Positions 1 to 5,177 of a DNA stretch of 9,816 nt are shown here, piece after piece (positions within the stretch are counted from its first letter, which is position 1; every line of letters begins with the position of its first letter). The translations under genes and the position numbers were made by a program. The notes under the pieces were generated by a model. The model was not told the DNA's origin and made no database searches. It saw nothing but the letters and a program-made list of their open reading frames with translations. Origin of the DNA: SIAJ01 sp036266155 (GTDB lineage Bacteria; Planctomycetota; Planctomycetia; Gemmatales; Gemmataceae); the NCBI GenBank assembly GCA_036266155.1, contig DATANR010000416.1:1-9816 (forward strand), read 5' to 3'.

Positions 1-2
1 AA

Positions 3-27
3 CCCCCTCTCCGAAACGGAGAGGGGG
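3..27. repeat. REP-like palindromic hairpin, copy 1
   Basis: A perfect 11-bp stem, CCCCCTCTCCG paired with CGGAGAGGGGG, encloses an AAA loop. Its right half plus the flank AACAAGA (17-34) recurs as an exact reverse complement at 9791-9808, so this is a dispersed element and not a one-off terminator. It lies beyond the thioredoxin terminator. It could also stop transcription on the minus strand, where the stem is followed by TT at the window edge, but the rest of any T tract is outside the window. Confidence 0.7.
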
Positions 28-61
28 AACAAGACGGGCGAACCACGCTCCAAAAACACAA

Positions 62-91
62 GAGGCCGAGCCGCATTCACGGCTCGGCCTC
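62..91 (-). terminator. Rho-independent terminator of the thioredoxin gene
   Basis: A perfect 12-bp stem (GAGGCCGAGCCG with CGGCTCGGCCTC) has a 6-base loop. Read on the minus strand it is followed within a few bases by the T-rich run TTGTGTTTTTG (complement of about 51-61). It begins 23 bases after the thioredoxin stop codon, the expected place for an intrinsic terminator of that gene. Confidence 0.85.
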
Positions 92-114
92 GCTGATTTC
101 TTTCGATCGCTCGA

Positions 115-450
115 TCACCCGGCGACCGTCTTCAGCATCTGCGAAAGATCGGCTTCGCTGCGCAGGCCCGTGATCGACTGCACCGGCGTCGGGCTCCCCT
201 TGAATACCAAAATGCGCGGGATGCTGTTGATGCCGAACTGGGCGGCCAGGTCACCATTCTCGTCGACGTTCAACTTGCCGATCTTCACCTTGCCGGCGAA
301 CTGATCGGCCAACTTGTCCACGATGGGAGAGAGCGCCCGACACGGCCCACACCAGGGGGCCCAGAAGTCGACCAGCACTGGGATTTCGCTCTGAATCACT
401 TCGGACTGCCAGTTATCGGACGTGAATTCGCGGACATTCGGGCTCGCCAT
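115..450 (-). CDS. trxA: Thioredoxin
   Basis: A 111-residue cytosolic thioredoxin, the general protein disulfide reductase recharged by thioredoxin reductase. The active site is W33-C34-G35-P36-C37 inside the conserved VDFWAPWCGPC stretch. D28 matches the buried acid of E. coli thioredoxin, and I77-P78 is the cis-proline loop. The length equals the family norm of about 105-110. The ATG at 450 is preferred over a longer reading to 510 because AGGAG (459-463) lies 8 bases upstream and the extra 20 residues are not thioredoxin-like. The gene is monocistronic, divergent from tRNA-Glu, and followed by a strong terminator. Its leader carries a 7-bp hairpin (469-475 with 486-492) and a dyad at 493-505. 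The residue after the cis-proline is arginine, where E. coli has threonine; this position affects partner choice in the family. The family call is secure; which thioredoxin paralogue this is remains unknown. Confidence 0.96.
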   Translation of the reverse strand: MASPNVREFTSDNWQSEVIQSEIPVLVDFWAPWCGPCRALSPIVDKLADQFAGKVKIGKLNVDENGDLAAQFGINSIPRILVFKGSPTPVQSITGLRSEADLSQMLKTVAG

Positions 451-492
451 TCCAAAAGCTCCTATTGGGGGCCATTCCGTGGGCGATGGCCC

Positions 493-505
493 ACAACGTC
501 GTTGT
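493..505. promoter_or_regulatory. Dyad ACAACG-T-CGTTGT upstream of trxA
   Basis: A perfect 6-bp inverted repeat with a one-base centre lies 43 bases upstream of the thioredoxin ATG. It could be a repressor or activator site, or simply fold in the leader. No convincing -35/-10 pair was found beside it, so the regulatory role is inferred from shape and position only. Confidence 0.3.
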
Positions 506-589
506 ACCAAAGTTGGATGTTGGCACTCGTCAGAGGATTCAGGGTGCCGACCGTATTTCGGATCGAGGCCAGCGCATCGGCTGTGAACC

Positions 590-618
590 TTGTCTCGACC
601 CGCGACCTCCCCTAAAAA
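590..618 (+). promoter_or_regulatory. Sigma-70-type promoter of tRNA-Glu
   Basis: TTGTCT (590-595) and TAAAAA (613-618) are separated by exactly 17 bases. The -10 box ends 10 bases before the mature tRNA 5' end, implying a very short leader, as is usual for tRNA genes. Each box matches the consensus at four (TTGTCT) or five (TAAAAA) positions. No competing signal was seen between 540 and 628. Confidence 0.55.
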
Positions 619-628
619 TCATCCTGCT

Positions 629-700
629 GGCCCTGTCGTCTAGCGGTTAGGACACAGCCCTTTCAAGGCTGCGACACGGGTTCGATTCCCGTCAGGGTCA
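629..700 (+). tRNA. tRNA-Glu (anticodon TTC)
   Basis: A complete 72-base cloverleaf. The acceptor stem GGCCCTG pairs with CAGGGTC (one G-T wobble), with discriminator A at 700. The anticodon stem CAGCC/GGCTG carries loop CTTTCAA, giving TTC at positions 34-36 with normal T33 and A37. The T arm ACGGG-TTCGATT-CCCGT is canonical. The 3' CCA is not encoded (TTC follows). A promoter sits just upstream and an intrinsic terminator just downstream, so it is an independent transcription unit. Confidence 0.96.
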
Positions 701-709
701 TTCACCGAA

Positions 710-740
710 CCCACGGACGCCCGCCGTGGGTTTTGTCGTT
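710..740 (+). terminator. Rho-independent terminator after tRNA-Glu
   Basis: The stem CCCACGG (710-716) pairs with CCGTGGG (724-730) around a 7-base loop and is followed by TTTTGTCGTT. It begins 10 bases after the tRNA. It overlaps a possible TTG start at 733 of the next reading frame, which argues that the downstream gene starts later. Confidence 0.85.
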
Positions 741-771
741 CCCGCCGAACTGTCACCTCCCGAGGTTTCCC

Positions 772-1497
772 GTGAGCAATATCCCGTGGTGGGGTTACGT
801 CGCCCTGGCTGGCCTGGCCTGGGGCACGTATGTCCCAATCATTTTCTTCGGCGGGACCGTGCTCGGCGGCAACGCGGGCGCTCGTCTCATGGCAATCTTG
901 TGTGTCGGTGTGGCGTACTTTGCGCTCGGTGTCGTGTTTCCGCTAGCCATGTTCACGACCGGTCAGCAACCGTGGCCGGACCTGAAGACCAACGGGCTCG
1001 TCTTTAGCGGCCTCGCCGGTGTCGCGGGCGCGATTGGCGCTATTTGCGTGATCTTTGCCAGCGGCGCGGCCGTGCGTACAGCCAAGGAAGAGCCGGCCTA
1101 CACGGAGATGGACGCACGCAAAAAGGCGATCGACAAGGAAATCGCCACCGGCACCCTCAGCGACGAGGCGGAGCGTAAACAGGAGTCGGCCGCGCTGAAG
1201 GTGGAGATGGACACTTACGCTGGCAAGTACCGCCTGTTCATCGCGCCCCTGATCTTCGGTCTTGCCCCTGTGATCAATACGCTCCTCGCGAGCCTCTGGC
1301 ACCCGAAGCCGGACAACCCGTGGAACTTCTCCTTTGAACCGCCGGGCTGGAAACTGGTCGCCGGCATCGTGCTTGTCGCGGCCGGCGTGTTCCTCGTGCT
1401 GTATTCCAAGGAAGAGGCCGAGGAACAGAAGAAGAAAGCGATGGCGGCGCCCAAGACGGCCGTGGCCAAGGTCGATCTAGGTCCTGCCGCCGGGTGA
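772..1497 (+). CDS. Five-helix inner-membrane protein, DMT-transporter-like, function unknown
   Basis: A 241-residue membrane protein that I cannot name. Hydrophobic segments lie at about 9-29, 39-60, 77-100, 155-176 and 194-212. A charged, probably helical soluble segment (about 102-152, rich in Lys/Glu) sits between helices 3 and 4, and a Lys/Ala tail follows helix 5. The phrases LAWGTYVPI near the start, GAIGAICVIFA in helix 3 and GIVLVAAGVFLVLY in the last helix resemble drug/metabolite transporter (EamA/GRP) helices. The helix count and insertion are atypical, so this is a loose resemblance. GTG 772 is chosen because GAGG (762-765) precedes it by 6 bases and the TTG at 733 lies inside the tRNA terminator. 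The next gene starts 82 bases later; no terminator was seen between them. Confidence 0.85.
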   Translation: MSNIPWWGYVALAGLAWGTYVPIIFFGGTVLGGNAGARLMAILCVGVAYFALGVVFPLAMFTTGQQPWPDLKTNGLVFSGLAGVAGAIGAICVIFASGAAVRTAKEEPAYTEMDARKKAIDKEIATGTLSDEAERKQESAALKVEMDTYAGKYRLFIAPLIFGLAPVINTLLASLWHPKPDNPWNFSFEPPGWKLVAGIVLVAAGVFLVLYSKEEAEEQKKKAMAAPKTAVAKVDLGPAAG

Positions 1498-1558
1498 GGT
1501 TTGGCGTCGATAACCGCATAAACCCGAATTTAGACGGTTGCAACCTCTGCGGTCGCTG

Positions 1559-1574
1559 CATGCAGTAACATGCA
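1559..1574. promoter_or_regulatory. Tandem CATGCA repeat, candidate response-regulator box
   Basis: CATGCA occurs at 1559-1564 and again at 1569-1574, a head-to-tail repeat with 10-base spacing just before the response-regulator start at 1580. OmpR/PhoB-class regulators bind direct half-sites spaced 10-11 bases. Overlapping it is a dyad, TGCATG (1557-1562) with CATGCA (1569-1574). Autoregulation is inference; no clear core promoter was identified. Confidence 0.35.
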
Positions 1575-1579
1575 TCTCC

Positions 1580-2275
1580 GTGGGCTTACGCGTCCTACTA
1601 GTGGAAGACGAACCGGGGATCGCGGACTTTGTCGTCCGGGGTCTGCGCGAGGAGGGCTTTACCGTTGAGCATGCGGCCGACGGCGTTGCCGGCCTCCACG
1701 CGTTGCGCGCCGGCCCGTGGGACGCCGTGCTGCTTGATTGGTGGCTGCCCGGACTCGACGGCCTAGCACTTCTGAAACGCTATCGTTCCGAGGGCGGCGG
1801 CGACCCAATCCTGTTGCTCACCGCCCGCGACGCTGTCTCCGATCGCGTGCGCGGACTCGACGGCGGCGCTGACGACTACCTCTGCAAACCATTCGCCTTT
1901 GAAGAACTGCTCGCACGCGTTCGTGCGTTGTCGCGGCGACCGGCCCGTGAGAAGGGCACGAACCTCGCGGTTGCCGACGTGGCCGCCGATCTGGCATCGC
2001 AACGGGCGACTCGCGGCGGCCGGCGGCTCGATCTCACGGCGCGCGAATACACCCTGCTCGTCTATTTTCTGCGCCACCCGGACGAAGTATTGTCACGCAC
2101 GCGGATTTATGCGGCTGTCTGGGACGAACGTTACGACGGCCTGTCGAACACGCTCGAAGTGCACGTCAAGGAATTGCGCCGCAAGTTGGAAGCCCACGGG
2201 CCGCGACTGATCTGGACGCTGCGTGGCCGCGGTTATCGCTTCAGCATTGCCGACCCCGCGGAGGGCGGCACATGA
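1580..2275 (+). CDS. OmpR/PhoB-family response regulator
   Basis: A 231-residue cytosolic DNA-binding response regulator. The receiver domain (about 3-115) has the acidic pocket E9-D10, the phosphoacceptor D53 in LLDWWLPGLDG, T81 in LLTARD and K102 in CKPF. The C-terminal winged-helix domain (about 130-225) has LTAREYTLL, the recognition-helix region NTLEVHVKELRRKLE and the terminal LRGRGYRF. Overall it resembles the QseB/PmrA/CopR branch. GTG 1580 places the start two residues before RVLLVEDE, as usual in the family; a TTG at 1538 would add 14 unsupported residues. No good Shine-Dalgarno precedes it, and the tandem CATGCA repeat occupies that place. The stop overlaps the kinase start (ATGA), implying translational coupling with its cognate sensor. 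The stimulus cannot be read from sequence. Confidence 0.95.
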   Translation: MGLRVLLVEDEPGIADFVVRGLREEGFTVEHAADGVAGLHALRAGPWDAVLLDWWLPGLDGLALLKRYRSEGGGDPILLLTARDAVSDRVRGLDGGADDYLCKPFAFEELLARVRALSRRPAREKGTNLAVADVAADLASQRATRGGRRLDLTAREYTLLVYFLRHPDEVLSRTRIYAAVWDERYDGLSNTLEVHVKELRRKLEAHGPRLIWTLRGRGYRFSIADPAEGGT

Positions 2276-3702
2276 CCCTCACGAATCGCGTGTCGGCGTT
2301 CTTTTTGGGCTGGCTCGGACTGGCGCTCATCGGGTTTGCCGCTGCCGTGTATCTGAGCGCGCGGGCCGATTTGCATCGCCAGATCGACGATCAAGAACGT
2401 CAGACGGCCGATCGGCTGCAAAGCACGCTCGACATGTTGGTGGCCGCAGCCGAGATACACCGGGATGGCGTTGAATGGGAAGCGCACGAGCGCACGCTGC
2501 CGCGCGGTGACATTGCGAACGGAGTTATTTGGCTGGTGCAGTTGCCGAATGGCAAAATCATCGATCGCTCACGCCCAATGCGGGTCGATTGGCTGGCCGT
2601 TGCGACGGATGACTCCGCCAATGACACCGCTGGTTCGACGTGGCGGGTTGCGCGGCGACATTTGACGCCAGGTGCTCCGCAAGTGCAGCCCCCCGAGCAT
2701 CGTGTGCTCGTCGATGAACCAGCGAGCGTGATCATATACAACTCGCTTGATCTCGTTACCGCGGTCCCCTGGACGTCGATCCGCAACGACTTGCCGCGAT
2801 TGGCGTGGCTGTTGACGGGACTCACGGCAAGCCTTTGGCTAACGGCGGCGTTCGTCGGTCGCTGGCTGTGCCGGCGGACCCTGCGGCCCGTGAGCGAAAT
2901 GGCGGCGGCGGCGGCCAATTTGTCGGCGGCCGATCCGGCTGAGCGGTTGCACGTCCGTCCCACGGGCGACGAGTTGGAAGGCCTGGGCAATGCCTTCAAT
3001 GGTGCGCTCGCACGTCTCGAAGAGGCGTTCGTTCGGCAGGCGCGATTCACCGGCGACGCATCGCATCAACTGCGCACGCCACTGGCTTCGATGCTCGGCA
3101 AGGTCGAGGTCGCGCTTCGCCGTGAGCGCGATGAGGCCAGCTATCGGGATACGTTGAGTTCCGTTGCCGACGAGATTCGCCACCTGAATCGGTTGACCGA
3201 AGCGCTGCTCTTCCTGGCCCGTGCCGACGCGGAAGCCGGGTTGCCGAACCTGGCGGACATGGACTTGGCCGAGTGGATGTCGACATTTCTCGGCGAATGG
3301 CAATCGGCGCACAAGGCCAGCCGCGTGGAACTGATCGTCGAGGGATCGGCGCCGCGCGTGCGAGCGCATTCGGAACTGCTCGGTCAGCTTGTTGACAACC
3401 TGCTCGACAACGCGATCAAGTATGGTCCAGTTGGCAAGCCGATCGTGGTGCGGGTCCGGCAGTCCGACGGCGCCGTTGAGTTGAGCGTCGAGGACGCCGG
3501 TCCCGGCATCGCGGCCGAGGACTTGCCGCACGTGTTCGACCCGTTCTTCCGTTCGGCATCGGCACGGGCCGCCGGCGTCCGCGGCGTCGGTCTCGGGTTG
3601 TCCGTTGCCCGGCGAATCGCGGAGGCAATCGGCGCGTGCTTGACGGCAGAGAGCCAACTCGGTCAAGGCAGCCGCTTCATCGTTCAATTCCAAACTTTCT
3701 GA
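2272..3702 (+). CDS. Membrane sensor histidine kinase (HAMP, HisKA, HATPase)
   Basis: A 476-residue class I sensor kinase, partner of the overlapping response regulator. The order is transmembrane helix about 9-29, an extracytoplasmic sensor region of about 145 residues (30-174), a second helix about 175-196 and HAMP about 197-250. HisKA follows with phospho-acceptor H265 in GDASHQLRTPL, then the ATPase domain: N box D375-NLLDNAIKYG, G1 D408-AGPGIA, F box HVFDPFF and G2 G438-VGLGL. All catalytic boxes are intact. The layout resembles QseC/CusS-type kinases. The sensor region shows no domain I recognise and is not cysteine- or histidine-rich, so a metal signal is not supported. The ATG at 2272 is preceded by GGAGGG with 6-base spacing. 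No intrinsic terminator was found after the stop. Confidence 0.95.
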   Translation: MTLTNRVSAFFLGWLGLALIGFAAAVYLSARADLHRQIDDQERQTADRLQSTLDMLVAAAEIHRDGVEWEAHERTLPRGDIANGVIWLVQLPNGKIIDRSRPMRVDWLAVATDDSANDTAGSTWRVARRHLTPGAPQVQPPEHRVLVDEPASVIIYNSLDLVTAVPWTSIRNDLPRLAWLLTGLTASLWLTAAFVGRWLCRRTLRPVSEMAAAAANLSAADPAERLHVRPTGDELEGLGNAFNGALARLEEAFVRQARFTGDASHQLRTPLASMLGKVEVALRRERDEASYRDTLSSVADEIRHLNRLTEALLFLARADAEAGLPNLADMDLAEWMSTFLGEWQSAHKASRVELIVEGSAPRVRAHSELLGQLVDNLLDNAIKYGPVGKPIVVRVRQSDGAVELSVEDAGPGIAAEDLPHVFDPFFRSASARAAGVRGVGLGLSVARRIAEAIGACLTAESQLGQGSRFIVQFQTF

Positions 3703-3974
3703 CGTTATGAACGCTATTCTGAATCGTTGCGAATTGTTTTGAGAAGTGCCTTTGGGAGGCCTCATCCTGTTCGCGACGCTTGTCGGTCGTCGAGATCGCG
3801 GGAGCCCATCGAGCGTTCGCGGCGGGGCTTGTGGCCTGGCCGCGGCGGTCGAAACGCTTGCGCGAAATCGAAGTTGACCGGCTCGCGTAGGCTTCCCGGG
3901 CCATCGGGGGCGATCGATGGCACGTTTCGCCGGCGAACGCGGACTTGGCCTCCTTCAGGCGGACCCGTGTACGG
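3703..3974. other. Non-coding stretch with hairpins, no gene seen
   Basis: No credible coding region: open frames here read through the tRNA-like gene or are arginine-rich shadows. The first 40 bases are AT-richer than their surroundings. Visible structures are a 7-bp hairpin GCCATCG/CGATGGC (3900-3906 with 3915-3921) and a perfect 12-base palindrome TTCGCCGGCGAA (3926-3937). Both lie 3' of the minus-strand tRNA-like gene. They may be part of its processing or termination region, but no T tract follows. Confidence 0.4.
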
Positions 3975-4047
3975 GGTAAGGTACGGGAGTCGAACCCGCG
4001 ACATCCAAGTTCAACGCTTGGCGCTCTACCGGTTGAGCTAACCTTGT
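3975..4047 (-). tRNA. tRNA-like gene, probably degenerate; anticodon position TTG (Gln)
   Basis: A 73-base cloverleaf on the minus strand. The D arm GCTC-AACCGGTA-GAGC, anticodon stem CCAAG/CTTGG and T arm GCGGG-TTCGACT-CCCGT are all sound, with T8, A9 and a 5-base variable loop in place. Two features are abnormal. The first two acceptor pairs are mismatched (A1-C72 and C2-A71), leaving five pairs. The anticodon loop is CGTTGAA, so position 33 is G and not the near-universal T. With a 7-base loop, positions 34-36 read TTG, which would decode the Gln codon CAA. CCA is not encoded and the discriminator is C. The acceptor stem lacks usual bacterial tRNA-Gln identity elements. It may be a tRNA pseudogene or an unusual accessory tRNA. 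The tRNA origin is clear; the isotype and function are not. Confidence 0.7.
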
Positions 4048-4207
4048 TGACGCCGCCAAACTCCGTTGCGGAACGCGACAATGCTATTGCAAGCGCGCCG
4101 CCCGGTGGTGGCATGTGACGTCGCGGATAGGGACCGGGGAACCCGGCCGAGGTTCACCTGGGGGCACCAGTCTGTGGCGATTTGAAAAGCAATGCGATGC
4201 GATGCAC

Positions 4208-4246
4208 GGCAAGCGGCTTGGCGGAGGGGGGGTGGGGACGCTTGCC
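4208..4246. other. Hairpin with G-run loop upstream of the hydrolase gene
   Basis: GGCAAGCG (4208-4215) pairs with CGCTTGCC (4239-4246) around a 23-base loop containing runs of seven and four G separated by a single T (4225-4237) and several GG pairs. The loop could form a G-quadruplex on the plus strand. It has no T tract, so it is not a terminator. Function unknown. Confidence 0.35.
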
Positions 4247-4284
4247 GCCCACCATTCGGGGCAACGACCCGCCGTATGGGCAAA

Positions 4285-4299
4285 TGACCGTAACGGTCA
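4285..4299. promoter_or_regulatory. Perfect palindrome TGACCGT-A-ACGGTCA, operator-like
   Basis: Two 7-base half-sites with a one-base centre form a perfect 15-base dyad, 32 bases before the first ATG of the hydrolase gene and 68 before the second. Size and symmetry match the site of a dimeric repressor. A possible -10 box TATCAT (4328-4333) lies downstream, but no -35 box was found. No regulator gene adjoins it, so the bound protein is unknown. Confidence 0.4.
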
Positions 4300-4331
4300 G
4301 CGATGAGCCCGTACCGACGTAATGCCCTATC

Positions 4332-5156
4332 ATGATCCTGTCCTCCTCTCGTTCCCGAGTCGCTCGCATGCTGCGCCGGAAGTACCTGTTTCCGAACGTC
4401 ATTGAGCTGAACTATCAGGCCGGGCGCCGGCTCGGGGTCAACGTCTATCTCATTGACGGCGGCAACGGCGAATATGTGCTGATCGACATCGGCTTCGAAG
4501 ATGCCGTCGACGACATTGTCGAACTGATTCGCCAGATGGATTTCAGCTTGTCGAAGTGTAAGGCGATCGTTGCCACGCACGCGGATGCCGACCACATTCA
4601 GGGACTCAAACGGGCCAAGACGCGGCTCAAAACGAAGGTGCTTGCACATCCGCTGAGTGTCCCGCCGATCGAGCGCGGCGACGTCATCGAGACGTACGCG
4701 ACGATTACCGCGCAGGGAATCGAACTGCCGATGCCGGCCGTCAAGATCGACGGGCTGTTGCATGAGGGCGATGTGTTATCCGTCGGCGAATTGAAACTCG
4801 ACGTCTGGCACACGCCGGGCCACACGCCGGGCCAGCTTGCGTTCAAGATGGGGAACCTGCTGCTGAGCGGCGACAACATCTACAAGGACAGTTGCGTCGG
4901 CGTCATCGATGCCCATCACGGGTCGAAGCTGCCGGACTTCATTCAATCGCTCAAGCGGATTCTCGCGGACGATTCGGAGTATTTGTTGCCGAGCCACGGG
5001 CCCGTGTTCAAGCGCGACGCCCGCATCATTCAGAAAGCGATCGACCGGCTCACCGGTTTTCAGTTCATGGCCGACTTCGGCACGTGTGCGGTCGACTGGC
5101 CGCTCTTGCACGAGTGGGAAGCCGACGTGATCGCAGGCCGGCTGCCGAAGTTCTAG
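4332..5156 (+). CDS. Metallo-beta-lactamase-fold hydrolase
   Basis: A cytosolic MBL-fold metallo-hydrolase of up to 274 residues; substrate unknown. The N-terminal half has NVYLIDGGNGEYVLIDIGF, the usual first strands. Metal-binding motifs in order are T82-H83-A-D85-A-D87-H88, H160 in HTPGHTPG, D181 in LLSGDNI and H222 in PSHGPVF. The second histidine of the classical HxHxDH motif is D85 here. That recalls the acidic ligand of flavodiiron proteins (HxExDH), so the metal site may be unusual. No signal peptide or fused domain is seen. ATG 4332 has no Shine-Dalgarno; ATG 4368 (residue 13, MLRRKYLFPN) is an equally likely or better start, especially if TATCAT at 4328-4333 is the -10 box. The secreted-protein gene follows after 21 bases, suggesting co-transcription. 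Glyoxalase II- or lactonase-like roles are possible but unsupported. Confidence 0.9.
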   Translation: MILSSSRSRVARMLRRKYLFPNVIELNYQAGRRLGVNVYLIDGGNGEYVLIDIGFEDAVDDIVELIRQMDFSLSKCKAIVATHADADHIQGLKRAKTRLKTKVLAHPLSVPPIERGDVIETYATITAQGIELPMPAVKIDGLLHEGDVLSVGELKLDVWHTPGHTPGQLAFKMGNLLLSGDNIYKDSCVGVIDAHHGSKLPDFIQSLKRILADDSEYLLPSHGPVFKRDARIIQKAIDRLTGFQFMADFGTCAVDWPLLHEWEADVIAGRLPKF

Positions 5157-5177
5157 ATTCAAGTTGCGGAGATCATC

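Noticed and set aside
1538..1579. TTG start giving a 245-residue response regulator
   Set aside because: The added residues have no family similarity and run through the tandem CATGCA box; GTG 1580 fits the receiver domain start.
2839..3765. 308-residue minus-strand open frame
   Set aside because: It is antisense to the histidine kinase, which has all catalytic boxes; no domain or start signal supports it.
3964..3975. CCCGT-GT-ACGGG inverted repeat as terminator of the tRNA-like gene
   Set aside because: The 2-base loop is sterically poor and no T run follows on the minus strand.
4010..4016. Reading the tRNA-like anticodon as TGA (Ser) or GAA (Phe) to restore T33
   Set aside because: Either shift breaks the symmetric 5-bp stem and 7-base loop, and the short variable loop rules out a normal tRNA-Ser.
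3727..4041. 104-residue plus-strand open frame
   Set aside because: Its tail YGSRTRDIQVQRLALYRLS is the classic read-through of an antisense tRNA, and the rest is arginine-rich with no start signal.
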